From: Hydromonas sp.
GTDB lineage: Bacteria > Pseudomonadota > Gammaproteobacteria > Burkholderiales > Burkholderiaceae
DNA: 64,000 nucleotides
Direction of reading: 5' to 3'
Assembly (NCBI GenBank): GCA_017495165.1
Contig: JAFEII010000016.1
Coordinates: 62,001 to 126,000 of the forward strand
In this document: one piece after another, positions 44,383-53,093 of the stretch
How positions within the stretch are numbered: position 1 is the first letter of the stretch
Layout: each line of letters begins with the position of its first letter
Notes under the pieces: generated by a model
What the model was told of the DNA's origin: nothing
Database searches by the model: none
Seen by the model: only the letters and a program-made list of their open reading frames with translations
Program-made: the position numbers and the translations under genes

Positions 44383-45549
44383 TTATTGATTGTCTGAAAT
44401 GATTTTCATGGCCGCATCCTCGGCTTCTTGCTCATCTTGCGCATACACATTGGTGGACAAATTCCCCAAAGACAGCTCGCCTGCGCCCAGCAGTTGACCA
44501 TCTCGGTTGTGCGTGTCCACTTCAACCGTCATCGACAAACCAAAGCGCAACGGCGCTGCCTTGAGCTCATTTGGATTGGTCAAAGCAATCCGCACAGGAA
44601 CGCGCTGCACGATTTTAATCCAGTTACCTGTGGCATTTTGGGCTGGCAGAATCGATGCGGCCGAACCCGTTGACATTGCAATGCCTTGAATCTTGCCGCT
44701 ATAAGTCACCTTGCCGTAAGCATCCGCTTTCAGGGTCACGGGTTGGCCAATGCGCAGGTTTTTAAGCTGCGTTTCTTTGAAATTGGCATCCACCCAAACC
44801 TCATTGGCGGCAACCAAATTCATGAGCGGCACATTGGGCGCTACGGTTTGACCAACCTGAGCGTAACGCTTGGACACAATGCCGCTCATCGGCGCAATCA
44901 CCGCCAAGCGCTTTTCGTTGATAAAAGCGGCGCGAAATGCGGCTTTCGCACGTTCAACACTTGGGTGGTGCGAAACATCTGTGCCCGAAACTTGCGCCTT
45001 GGCGCTCCTATTTTGCGCCTGAGCCACCTGCAAGGCAGATTGCGCCCGCGCCAAAGCGTCTTTTGCATTGGCAAACTCTTCTTTGCTGACCGCGCCAGTT
45101 ACAACCAGCGGCGCACGGCGTTTGACCGCATCGGCAGCGGTATTTACTGCCGTCGTGGCTTGGTTCACTTGCGCGGCAGTCACGCCCGTATTATTAAAGG
45201 CCTGCTGCACCTGACGCGTGGCTTCGGCCAATTGCGCCGTGGCTTGACTGAGCGCCACTTGCGCATCGGTTGGGCTTAATTTAACCAATTCTTGACCCGC
45301 CACAACCTCTTGATTTTCTTCGGCAAAAATCGCCTCTACCGTGCCAGTGGTTTGCGCGTTGATTGCCACAACATTGCCCGAAACACTCGCATTTTCAGTG
45401 ACCTCATGGTATTGCCCCACCATAAAATAATAAGCAGCGCCTGCGATACCTGCCGTTGCAAAAGCGCTGCCAACGATGGCGAGCACTTTATTGCGCTTGT
45501 TTGGCTTATTCGGCGTGGCTTCTTGACTGGCAATGTTATCGGAACTCAT
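44383..45549 (-). CDS. emrA: EmrA-type membrane fusion protein
   Basis: Periplasmic adaptor for EmrB, 388 aa. One N-terminal membrane segment (about residues 22-43), split lipoyl domain (INAQTTGTVEAIFAEENQEV and VIAPMSGIVSKRYAQVG), an alpha-hairpin coiled coil between them and the EmrA hallmark VWVDANFKETQLKNLRIGQP. The tail after residue 350 is acidic. Operon order arsR, outer-membrane factor, emrA, emrB. Confidence 0.94.
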   Translation of the reverse strand: MSSDNIASQEATPNKPNKRNKVLAIVGSAFATAGIAGAAYYFMVGQYHEVTENASVSGNVVAINAQTTGTVEAIFAEENQEVVAGQELVKLSPTDAQVALSQATAQLAEATRQVQQAFNNTGVTAAQVNQATTAVNTAADAVKRRAPLVVTGAVSKEEFANAKDALARAQSALQVAQAQNRSAKAQVSGTDVSHHPSVERAKAAFRAAFINEKRLAVIAPMSGIVSKRYAQVGQTVAPNVPLMNLVAANEVWVDANFKETQLKNLRIGQPVTLKADAYGKVTYSGKIQGIAMSTGSAASILPAQNATGNWIKIVQRVPVRIALTNPNELKAAPLRFGLSMTVEVDTHNRDGQLLGAGELSLGNLSTNVYAQDEQEAEDAAMKIISDNQ

Positions 45550-45585
45550 ATAAATCCTTGAAAATAGGGTAAATGTTAAATATCG

Positions 45586-45605
45586 AATATTGAATATTCA
45601 ATATT
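45586..45605. repeat. Perfect 20-base AT palindrome between the outer-membrane factor and emrA
   Basis: AATATTGAATATTCAATATT is its own reverse complement. It lies in the 66-base gap in the efflux operon and could be a protein-binding site or an RNA hairpin. Not followed by a T-run sufficient for termination. Confidence 0.8.
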
Positions 45606-45615
45606 GAAAACACAG

Positions 45616-47052
45616 TTATTCTGGTTTGGCGACAGCGGGCGCACGCAATCGAACCCCCAAATTAACCGCCAACTTGGCTTCTTGCACACGGCGCGCAGCA
45701 ATCTGCGCAAGCAAATTGTCTTGCTCACGCAATGCGCTGCTTCTGGCAATCAACAACTCCATTTGCGGCGTAATACCTTGAGCAAAGCGCTCTTGCGCCA
45801 ATTGCGCCAATCGATTGTTGCTTTGCAGCACGCGGGCTTGCTGAGCCACCTGCACCATGCTGTTGCGATGGTTTGCAAGCTGCTCAAAGGTTTCTGAAAT
45901 CGCTTTGTAAACGGTTTTGTTGTAGTTGGCAATCGCAGAATCAAGCTGCGCTTGCTCATTACGCAACTTGGCATTTAGACCCGCGCCTGCAAAGATAGGG
46001 AGCGTAATGGCCGGCTCAACAATGTCAAAGCGCGAACTGGTTTTAAGCAACTTATCCAAACCAATCGCCTGAAAACCTGCGGTTAAGTTAAGGTTGAGGT
46101 TGGGATAAAATTCGGCCTTAACCGCCTTAATGTTTTCGGTGGCTGCCACAATATAATGCTGCGCCGCCGCAATGTCGGGTCGGGTGCTCAAAATATCAAC
46201 CGGCACTTCATTGGGCAAAGACAGCGTTGCCCACGGCTGCGTCATGGGATTGATGGCGGGTAAATCAGCAGGCGTTGTGCCCACCAAAAACGCGAGCTGG
46301 GCACGCATGATGTCACGTTGCGCATCAAACGTGCCTTTTAATTGTTCGAGCTGCGCCAAAACCACGTCGACTTGCACGCTGTTTTGCACCGCCTGCAGCC
46401 CCGCCGCTTCGCGCTCAAACCAGCGCTGCTTGGTTTGTTGCTGCAACGCAATTTGACGGTCAAGCAGCTCGACTCGCGCACCCAGGGCGCTAAGTTGTGC
46501 ATGCAGCGCCACAATATTGCTCGCGATTGATTGCTGTGCTGCGGCATACTCAAACTGAGCCGCCGCCTCTTGACCAAGCGCTGCGCGGTATTGCGCACGA
46601 TGACGCCCCCAAATATCCAAATCCCAAGTCAAATTGGCCGCAATCAACCCAGAGTCTTTCCATTCGCCCCCCAATCCTTGCGGGTAAATATAATGTTCAG
46701 GGTAGGTTTGGCCAGCGGCCGAAAGCTTGATACCGCCAGTTGGATAGGACAGCTTTTTCACGCCATCTGCGGCGATTTGGCTGGCCGAAACTCGCGAAGC
46801 GAGCACTTGCAAATCCGGCGCGCCCTGAAAAGCAAGGTCTATCAACGCATTGAGTTGGGCGTCTTGATATTGACGCCACCAGCCCGCTTGCGGCCAGTTG
46901 ATGCGTGCATGTTGGCTCACTTGCGGCAAGTTGAGCTGCGCATTGGTCACTTTTGTCAAAGGCTCATGCTCACTGGTTACAATCGCACAGCCGCCGCTCA
47001 ACGCAACAAGGCTGCAAAGCGCTGCCATTTGAAAGGTTCGTAAAAAAGTCAT
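45616..47052 (-). CDS. Outer-membrane efflux lipoprotein (NodT family)
   Basis: A 478-aa outer-membrane factor. Lipoprotein signal with lipobox SGGC (Cys about residue 22), WWRQYQDAQLNALIDLAF near the mature N-terminus, ANLTWDLDIWGRHRAQYRAA, LSTRPDIAAAQHYI and the C-terminal IANYNKTVYKAISETFEQLA. It would form the duct for EmrAB. It is 21 bases downstream of arsR. Confidence 0.93.
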   Translation of the reverse strand: MTFLRTFQMAALCSLVALSGGCAIVTSEHEPLTKVTNAQLNLPQVSQHARINWPQAGWWRQYQDAQLNALIDLAFQGAPDLQVLASRVSASQIAADGVKKLSYPTGGIKLSAAGQTYPEHYIYPQGLGGEWKDSGLIAANLTWDLDIWGRHRAQYRAALGQEAAAQFEYAAAQQSIASNIVALHAQLSALGARVELLDRQIALQQQTKQRWFEREAAGLQAVQNSVQVDVVLAQLEQLKGTFDAQRDIMRAQLAFLVGTTPADLPAINPMTQPWATLSLPNEVPVDILSTRPDIAAAQHYIVAATENIKAVKAEFYPNLNLNLTAGFQAIGLDKLLKTSSRFDIVEPAITLPIFAGAGLNAKLRNEQAQLDSAIANYNKTVYKAISETFEQLANHRNSMVQVAQQARVLQSNNRLAQLAQERFAQGITPQMELLIARSSALREQDNLLAQIAARRVQEAKLAVNLGVRLRAPAVAKPE

Positions 47053-47073
47053 GGGTGTTGGGAATCCGTTGAA

Positions 47074-47382
47074 TTAAGCGCCAATAGGGCGAACACGAAA
47101 TGCGTTCATAGCGCGCTGGTGCATTTTCTGATTCACCCGCGCATGCAAAAATTTTCCATTTTTTTTGACCTCAATCAAACCTGCGGCCTCTAAAACTTTG
47201 ATGTGATGCGAAATGGTCGGCGCACCCAAATCAACTTTGGCGGAAAGTTCGCTCACCAAATGTGCGCTTGAGAAAAAATCAGTTGTGTTAACCGTTTGAC
47301 GCTCCAAGAGCGCCAGATAAAGCGCCAATCGAGTTTCATTGGACAATGCCTTCATTTGCCTTATCAACTGTTTTAAATCCAT
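47074..47382 (-). CDS. ArsR-family transcriptional regulator (probable efflux repressor)
   Basis: A 102-aa winged-helix protein. ATG at 47382 follows GGGGTGG; the longer frame to 47445 would include the promoter. DNA-binding helices: LVSELSAKVDLGAPTISHHI KVLEAAGLIEV split here only for length. The metal-binding ELCVCDL motif of ArsR/SmtB sensors is absent, so a non-metal inducer is likely. First gene of the efflux operon, with an operator-like repeat over its -35, so autorepression is probable. Confidence 0.88.
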   Translation of the reverse strand: MDLKQLIRQMKALSNETRLALYLALLERQTVNTTDFFSSAHLVSELSAKVDLGAPTISHHIKVLEAAGLIEVKKNGKFLHARVNQKMHQRAMNAFRVRPIGA

Positions 47383-47411
47383 TTTCCACCCCAGCTTCAC
47401 ATTTGAGTGCC

Positions 47412-47441
47412 AGTATACACAGTCAGTTCGATGATTATCAA
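47412..47441 (-). promoter_or_regulatory. Promoter of the arsR-efflux operon
   Basis: On the minus strand TTGATA (47436-47441) and TATACT (47412-47417) with an 18-base spacer, both one mismatch from consensus. Start near 47405, giving a leader of about 23 bases. Confidence 0.7.
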
Positions 47442-47448
47442 ACAATCA
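47432..47448. promoter_or_regulatory. Candidate ArsR operator
   Basis: Inverted repeat TGATT-N7-AATCA (47432-47436, 47444-47448) covering the -35 element of the arsR promoter, the expected place for a repressor site. Confidence 0.5.
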
Positions 47449-47512
47449 GCAGCCCATCCAGAAAACTGTAACAATACGTTGCGCCTGCGATGCGGCCAAT
47501 TCATAGGCACAT

Positions 47513-47540
47513 AAAAAAAGCCTCGAGTAAACTCGAGGCC
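47513..47540 (-). terminator. Terminator of the candidate small RNA / cytochrome c gene
   Basis: Perfect stem GCCTCGAG-TTTA-CTCGAGGC on the minus strand (47520-47539), followed by seven T (plus-strand A run 47513-47519). It would also stop read-through from the cytochrome gene toward arsR. Confidence 0.88.
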
Positions 47541-47600
47541 AAAAATATCGCCGAAGCGACCACCCTGCTTAGGGAGGAAAAGCAGGGGAGGCTCACGCCT
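47513..47600 (-). ncRNA. Candidate small RNA with CU-rich loop
   Basis: An orphan transcription unit of about 88 nt on the minus strand, in the gap between the cytochrome c and arsR genes. It has its own promoter (47607-47635) and a strong terminator (47513-47539). Folding by eye: stem CCCUGCUU / AAGCAGGG with loop UUCCUCCCU (47563-47587), whose CCUCC core is complementary to Shine-Dalgarno sequences; stem UCGC / GCGA with UUCG tetraloop (47548-47559); then the terminator stem GCCUCGAG / CUCGAGGC. No reading frame or known RNA family is recognised. CU-loop sRNAs are known in Neisseria and alphaproteobacteria; homology to them is not claimed. Confidence 0.6.
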
Positions 47601-47606
47601 AACATG

Positions 47607-47635
47607 ACTATACAACAGCGCAACAAATACATCAA
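47607..47635 (-). promoter_or_regulatory. Promoter of the candidate small RNA
   Basis: Minus-strand TTGATG (47630-47635), 17-base spacer, TATAGT (47607-47612). It lies 36 bases past the cytochrome c stop codon and points at the structured segment. Confidence 0.6.
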
Positions 47636-47671
47636 GAACAATGTGCTTTATACGAGCATTTTTTGTAAAAC

Positions 47672-48211
47672 CTACTTGGCAGCAGGCATTGCAACTGCTG
47701 CGCCATCTTTTGCATTTGGGTCAACGGGTTCTGGAAACGAGCCGCCCGATTTATTCGCCATATAAACAATTGCTTTTTTAACATCCACTTCACTCAAATC
47801 AGCACCACCACCTTTGGCAGGCATTTGATTAAAGCCATTCCACGCATGCGTGTACAAAACATCAAAACCTTGTGCAATCCGTGGCGCCCAATCAGAAGTG
47901 CCAATTTTTGGCGCACCATTTGTGCCTGCCGTGTGGCAAGACGTACACAAAGACTCAAAAATTTGCTGACCAGATTGCGCCCCCTTAGGCGCAGGCACGA
48001 GTTCAAACTTTGCAACAGGCACCATATTCACGGGCACCAAATCATCAGATGCTGTCGCAGCATTTGGGTTAATTGCTTGAGCAAGCAACAACAAAAGAAC
48101 AAAAGGACCAACAGCCAAAGCGCCTGCAACGCCAGCCACTGTGATTGCCGATTTAGCGCTAAGCTGCTCGCGCTCGTCATGAGTTGTTGTGATGCGGTGT
48201 GTATCAGTCAT
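47672..48211 (-). CDS. Membrane-anchored class I cytochrome c (c5-like)
   Basis: A 179-aa monohaem cytochrome. ATG at 48211 (MTDTHRITTTHDEREQ) follows AGGAAGC; the longer frame adds six residues. A single hydrophobic segment (about residues 23-46) anchors it without cleavage. The haem motif CTSCH (in ESLCTSCHTAG) and the distal Met in NQMPAKGGGADLS are intact. A Pro/Ala-rich tail follows. It probably shuttles electrons to a terminal oxidase; partners are not in the window. Confidence 0.9.
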   Translation of the reverse strand: MTDTHRITTTHDEREQLSAKSAITVAGVAGALAVGPFVLLLLLAQAINPNAATASDDLVPVNMVPVAKFELVPAPKGAQSGQQIFESLCTSCHTAGTNGAPKIGTSDWAPRIAQGFDVLYTHAWNGFNQMPAKGGGADLSEVDVKKAIVYMANKSGGSFPEPVDPNAKDGAAVAMPAAK

Positions 48212-48719
48212 AAAGCTTCCTGTGGTCATTGAATTTAGAATAGCCTAATTGTAAACGTAAAACCCTAAAAAATAAATGGCTATTGTGCGACACGCCACAA
48301 AGAACGACGCCAAATCAGTCATTGCAACTCTAAACGCACATCCAGCCTTAGCAAGCAATCCGATTATATCGCGCATTTTTTATCAAAGACGCGCATACAC
48401 CACCCCAACCGCTCAAAAGCCAATGCCCAAGGCTTTTCTTAAAAACCGACTGCAACAAAATCGAAAACTGCGCAGCCCGAGCGCAGAACTCAAACTTTGT
48501 ATCAAGCACGAAACAGGCGCTTGAAGGCTCACTCGGATGTGGCGGGTTGGGGCTTGCGTGGGACATTTTCCTGTTTTTACATTTTTTCAAATGCTACTCC
48601 ACCAACTTCCCGCCAAACTCAGCAGCCCTTGTTTCCCATAAACAAGACTTAGGCATGTCGTTTTCTACGTATGAAACACACGCCCGCATTCAAGCTTGCG
48701 ACCGATGAAGCCCCATCAA
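48212..48719. other. Intergenic region between cytochrome c and plsC
   Basis: About 500 bases without a supportable gene. Short frames exist on both strands (48276-48524 plus, 48348-48590 minus) but lack ribosome binding sites and family motifs. No hairpin with a T-run was found. Confidence 0.4.
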
Positions 48720-49511
48720 TCAAACCCCCGTCAACACCTGTGCCTGTACTTCTGGTTGCACAACTTCAAGCCCCAAAATTCTGCCAATCGCCGCTTGTGT
48801 GGCGCTTGCAAGCTCTTGGCGGGTGGCAAAGTTTGCGCCGTTGATTGGCTCGGCGAATCGCACGCAGGCGCATACGCCGAATGAGCAGGTCAAGTCCCAA
48901 AAACTGCGCAACAAACTGGTGTCGCCTGCATAGGCGGCCAGCGGCGTGTATGCACCGTTTTTTCGATACGCGATTGCGATTGGGTAGATGGTTAGGCCGG
49001 CTTCAACGGCGGGTTGGAGTAAATTGGATCTAAATGGAATCATGTATGTGCCGTCTGTGGTTGTGCCTTCTGGGTATAGGCCGACCAGCTCGCCGTTGAG
49101 CGCGGCTTGGGTGATTTCGTGATTGGTGTGGCTAATGGAATGGCGGTTGCCGCGTTGTACAAACAGTGTGCCGGCTCCGTGGACCAATACGCCCAAAATC
49201 GGCCAGTTTTGAATGTCAGATTTGGCCAGAAAACGTGCGGCTTGGACTGAGTTGGCAACAAATATATCCATCCATGATGAGTGGTTGCCTACAAGCATGC
49301 CGCGCATGGGCGTGTGGTGCGGCGGGTATTCCAACACGAGCTTGACGCCAATAACGCGGAGCAGCCCTCTTGACCAAGACCGAATCATGCGCGTGCGGGT
49401 GTCCCAGCTAACGAGTCGAAACAAAACCAAGCCATAAAAAACCCCGAGCAAAACATGCAAAAAAAGAAACACCAAACGCAACACACCAACCAACGAACCC
49501 AATATTTTCAT
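48720..49511 (-). CDS. plsC: 1-acyl-sn-glycerol-3-phosphate acyltransferase (PlsC-like)
   Basis: Inner-membrane acyltransferase making phosphatidic acid. I take the ATG at 49511 (MKILGSLVG), which has GGGGGTG upstream; the ATG at 49523 has a hairpin instead of a ribosome binding site in front. 263 aa. One or two N-terminal membrane segments, the catalytic NHSSWMD (HxxxxD) and the acceptor-binding YPEGTTTDG. Lyso-ornithine or other lipid acyltransferases share these motifs. Confidence 0.85.
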   Translation of the reverse strand: MKILGSLVGVLRLVFLFLHVLLGVFYGLVLFRLVSWDTRTRMIRSWSRGLLRVIGVKLVLEYPPHHTPMRGMLVGNHSSWMDIFVANSVQAARFLAKSDIQNWPILGVLVHGAGTLFVQRGNRHSISHTNHEITQAALNGELVGLYPEGTTTDGTYMIPFRSNLLQPAVEAGLTIYPIAIAYRKNGAYTPLAAYAGDTSLLRSFWDLTCSFGVCACVRFAEPINGANFATRQELASATQAAIGRILGLEVVQPEVQAQVLTGV

Positions 49512-49530
49512 AAACACCCCCATGATTTAA

Positions 49531-49553
49531 ATTGAGCGGCTCAGCCGCTCAAT
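49531..49553 (-). terminator. Hairpin between the SQR-like gene and plsC
   Basis: Perfect ten-base arms ATTGAGCGGC / GCCGCTCAAT with a three-base loop. On the minus strand it is followed by TTTAAATC, a weak U-tract. It may terminate the upstream gene or attenuate entry into plsC. Confidence 0.5.
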
Positions 49554-49615
49554 GATTAAGATTTAATTTAAGATTTAACTATTGATAACTCATTATGATC
49601 AATGATTTTGACCGC

Positions 49616-51310
49616 TTATTTGGCACTGTCTTTTTTGGGACGCGCCAGCCATTCATGGCCTTTGAGCATCAAATGCCAATACAACCATGGGAATAAGAAT
49701 TTTTTCATGTACCAGCCCAGTTTGCGTGGCACGGTTGGGTCCATGCCAAAGGTTGGCATGAGCTTGCCTGCGTAGCCAAATTCGGCCAAAATCAAGCGGC
49801 CGTGGCCAACGGTGATGGGGCATGCGCTGTAGCCATCGTAAACGGTTGGTAAATCAATGGCGGCGCGGCTGGCCAATAGGTTTTCGGCCACCACAACCAC
49901 TTGTTTGCGAATGGCGGCGGCGGTTTTAGAATTGGGGGCGCTCATGGCATCGCCCACGCCAAAGACGTTGGGGTAGCGCACGTGTTGCAGCGTGTCTGGG
50001 TTCACCTCAACCCAGCCGTCGGCGTTGGCCAATGCACTGTCACGAATAAACGCGTGCGGCTTTTGCGGCGGCACGACGTGCAGCATTTCAAAGCTTTTTT
50101 CGGTAATGCTGATTTGGCCATCGGCGCTTTTGGACTCAAACCATGCTTTTTTGTTTGGCCCATCGACTTTGATTAAGTTGGAGCCGAAGCTGATTTGAGC
50201 GCCGTAATGCGCCATTTGGGCGGTTAAGTTGGGGATGAAATCAGGCACGCTAAACAACACGCCGCCCGCATTGTGAAACTCAATATTGATGTCCGCCAAA
50301 CGTTTTTTGCCCTCCCAATGAGCTGCCGACAAATACAGCGCCTTTTGGGGTGCGCCCGCGCATTTGATGGGCACCATCGGTTGCGTAAACAGCGCCAAAC
50401 CCGCCCGCATATTTTGTACGCACGTCCATGTATAGGGCGCTAAATCCGCGCGGTAATTTGAGGTCACATTGTTTTGCCCCAGCGTGTCACTCAAGCCCTC
50501 AATCGCATCCCACAAACACGCCAAGCCACTGGCAACCACCAGCTGCTGATATTGCACGTGCTCGCCATTGTTGAGCACCACCGTGTTTGCATCTGGCGTA
50601 AAAGAAGTGACCGCCGCTTTAATCCATTTGGCGTGATTGGGAATCACCGCGTGCATGTGGCGCACAGAATCATCCACATCAAATTCGCCCGCACCCACCA
50701 GCGTCCATGCAGCCTGATAATAATGCTGCTCGGAGGGTTCGATAATCGCCAAATCCAGCTTTGGTTGGCGCTTGAGCAAACTGGCCGCCAACGCAATCCC
50801 CGCCGAACCGCCGCCCACAATCACCACATCATGGGTGCGCAACGTGGGCGCGGATGTTTCAACTGGGGCATTGGTGCTGACCGACGGATTGTGATTTTGC
50901 GCAGAAGCCACGCCCACCGCGCCCGCATTTTTGGTGTCCACCAGCGTTAAATCATGTTGATTGAGCAGCCCCATGGCAATTGCGGCTTGATATATATTGG
51001 TCGAGCGCGTACCCGTGCGGCAAAAAGCCAACACAGGCTTTGGCAAGTCCGCCAGCACACGGGCAAAATCCTCAACCAAGGTTTGCGTGACATGGCTGGG
51101 CGAAAATGGCACGGCGCTGTATTGCAACCCCTGCACCAGCGCCGCAACCGCCAACGCATCAGATGTGGGCTGCGATTCGCCCCCTTCAAAATCAGGGCGG
51201 TTATTAATGACCGAGGCAAAACCTGCGGCTTTAATTTGCGCCAAATCATCAGGCAAAATCTGTGGTGCTGTGCCAAACAACGAACTGTGCGAAGTGATGT
51301 CAACGCTCAT
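49616..51310 (-). CDS. DUF442 (Blh-like) phosphatase/sulfurtransferase - sulfide:quinone oxidoreductase fusion
   Basis: A 564-aa two-domain protein. Residues 1-110 are a DUF442/TIGR01244-type phosphatase-like fold with the active-site loop AFCRTGTRST (Cys about residue 94). Residues 150-564 are an SQR-type FAD flavoprotein: VVIVGGGSAGIALAASLLKR (dinucleotide fold), EPSEQHYYQAAWTLVGAG, CAGAPQKALYL with a conserved Cys, and FGVGDAMSAPNSKTAAAIR. The amphipathic C-terminus (WYMKKFLFPWLYWHLMLKG) fits membrane association. It likely oxidises sulfide at the quinone pool and handles the sulfane sulfur; the DUF442 fusion is known from other proteobacteria. Confidence 0.85.
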   Translation of the reverse strand: MSVDITSHSSLFGTAPQILPDDLAQIKAAGFASVINNRPDFEGGESQPTSDALAVAALVQGLQYSAVPFSPSHVTQTLVEDFARVLADLPKPVLAFCRTGTRSTNIYQAAIAMGLLNQHDLTLVDTKNAGAVGVASAQNHNPSVSTNAPVETSAPTLRTHDVVIVGGGSAGIALAASLLKRQPKLDLAIIEPSEQHYYQAAWTLVGAGEFDVDDSVRHMHAVIPNHAKWIKAAVTSFTPDANTVVLNNGEHVQYQQLVVASGLACLWDAIEGLSDTLGQNNVTSNYRADLAPYTWTCVQNMRAGLALFTQPMVPIKCAGAPQKALYLSAAHWEGKKRLADINIEFHNAGGVLFSVPDFIPNLTAQMAHYGAQISFGSNLIKVDGPNKKAWFESKSADGQISITEKSFEMLHVVPPQKPHAFIRDSALANADGWVEVNPDTLQHVRYPNVFGVGDAMSAPNSKTAAAIRKQVVVVAENLLASRAAIDLPTVYDGYSACPITVGHGRLILAEFGYAGKLMPTFGMDPTVPRKLGWYMKKFLFPWLYWHLMLKGHEWLARPKKDSAK

Positions 51311-51539
51311 ATAAACTCCTAATAATCAAGCAAATGGGTGATGGGAAATAAGGCTTTTACCTTGCAGCCCGCATTCACCCTGATTGTTAATTTTAACACG
51401 GAAATGCGCGAAAACCCACCAAACCACCAACCGAAAGCCATTGAACTGCAGTTAAACGCCCCACCAGCCCCGTTCTTGCGCTAAAATACTAGAATTATTT
51501 AAACCCTCAACCTTCATACAATTAAAACGAAAGAAAATC

Positions 51540-53093
51540 ATGAACCTACATCTTGCTTGCGGCGGCAATATTCTGCACGGTTGGTCAAACATGGATTTAG
51601 AGCCACGGCATCCAGACGTGCTCCAACAAGACTTAACCCAACCATTAAATCTGCCAGACAACAGTGTTGACGTCATTTACTCCGAACACTTTATTGAGCA
51701 CATACCCAAAGCTGCCGCGTACGCATTCATCGCCGAGTGTTTTAAAAAACTAAAACCTGGAGCGACCATTCGCTTGAGCACACCCAACCTAGAGCGCATT
51801 ATTCGCCAATACAGCTATGGTAAAACCGATGCTTGGCACAACATGGGTTGGCAGCCTGCCAGCAAGTGCGACTTACTTAACGAGGCTGGTCGCCTTTGGG
51901 GGCACGAGTACCTGTACGACTGGCACGAAATGGAAAAAATGTTGCGCGTGCATGGCTTTGTCAACATCAAGCGCGTCATGTGGGGGCAAAGTGAGGTTGA
52001 GGCTTTGCGTAACATTGAGTCACGCCCTGACAACGGCGAAATCGTCGTTGAAGCAACAAAGCCTCTTGCCACTCAAGCAAAACCAAAGGTTTCCGTGGTC
52101 ATGGCCTCGTACAATCACGAGCCTTATGTTGCCGACGCCATCAACAGCGTTTTAGCACAAACATTCCAAGACTTTGAGTTTGTGATTACGGACGATGGTT
52201 CAAGTGACGGCACAGCACGCGTCATTGAGGGGTTTAGCGACCCCCGCATCAAATTCAACCCTTTACCAAAAAACAAAGGCGCATGCTTTGCAACCAATGA
52301 CGCCATTAGCCGCGCACAAGGCCAATACATTGCCATTTTAAACTCCGATGATGAATTTTTACTTGATAAGCTGCAAAAGCAAGTGGATTTTTTAGACGCA
52401 AACCCAAGCATTGGCGCGGTTTTTGCTTATCCTGAAATGATGAACCAACACGGCGTGACATTTGCGCCACAAGACCAAGCGCAGCACAATGGTATTTTTA
52501 TTGAGCACAACCGAACCCAAGTTGAATGGCTACAAAGATTATTTCATTTTAATTGCCTGTGCCACCCAACCATCATGATACGCAAGAGCGTTTATAACGA
52601 AGTCGGCCTTTACAACCCGAGCCTAAGGGTTCTGCCTGATTACGAAATGTGGGTAAAAGTCACACAAAAAACCAACATTCACATCATGGAAGAACCACTC
52701 ATTCGTATGCGTAGGTTTGATAGTGAAACCAATGAAAGCGGCCACAGACCTGAAGTCATGCGACGCGTTAGATGGGAGCACATCAAGGTAATTAAGCGCT
52801 TTTTATCTACGCCAGACTATCTGTGGAACGCAATGATTCAAGGAAAATTCAGCTTGACCGAGCGCCCGCAACTGGTTAGTTATAAGCGCGAATTAGAGTT
52901 CGCCGCATTGTGTGCGCACCACAACACGCCCTCGCATTTAATGGCGGCAATTGAAGTGCTCAGCAGCATCAACGACGAATCAGACGAAACCGCGACCGTG
53001 GTTTATAGGGTACTCAACGAGTTGACCGCTCAATCAGATTATACGATTGGCATACACAAACCACTTGCCACGATTTTAACGGAGCAGCCATGA
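51540..53093 (+). CDS. Methyltransferase - family 2 glycosyltransferase fusion
   Basis: A 517-aa fusion. Residues 1-165 are a small class I SAM-dependent methyltransferase (LHLACGGNILHGWSNMD, then VDVIYSEHFIEHI and LKPGATIRLSTPNLERI). Residues 180-420 are a GT-A glycosyltransferase (VSVVMASYNHEPYVADAINS, ITDDGSSDGT, metal-binding motif NSDDEF). The last 100 residues are helical. It probably transfers a nucleotide sugar in surface-polysaccharide assembly and may O-methylate the sugar or acceptor. It overlaps the following aminotransferase by ATGA. Natural fusion or gene joining cannot be told apart. Confidence 0.85.
   Translation: MNLHLACGGNILHGWSNMDLEPRHPDVLQQDLTQPLNLPDNSVDVIYSEHFIEHIPKAAAYAFIAECFKKLKPGATIRLSTPNLERIIRQYSYGKTDAWHNMGWQPASKCDLLNEAGRLWGHEYLYDWHEMEKMLRVHGFVNIKRVMWGQSEVEALRNIESRPDNGEIVVEATKPLATQAKPKVSVVMASYNHEPYVADAINSVLAQTFQDFEFVITDDGSSDGTARVIEGFSDPRIKFNPLPKNKGACFATNDAISRAQGQYIAILNSDDEFLLDKLQKQVDFLDANPSIGAVFAYPEMMNQHGVTFAPQDQAQHNGIFIEHNRTQVEWLQRLFHFNCLCHPTIMIRKSVYNEVGLYNPSLRVLPDYEMWVKVTQKTNIHIMEEPLIRMRRFDSETNESGHRPEVMRRVRWEHIKVIKRFLSTPDYLWNAMIQGKFSLTERPQLVSYKRELEFAALCAHHNTPSHLMAAIEVLSSINDESDETATVVYRVLNELTAQSDYTIGIHKPLATILTEQP

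Noticed and set aside
48276-48590. Two short overlapping frames upstream of the cytochrome c gene
   Set aside because: No ribosome binding sites, no motifs, opposite strands over the same bases.
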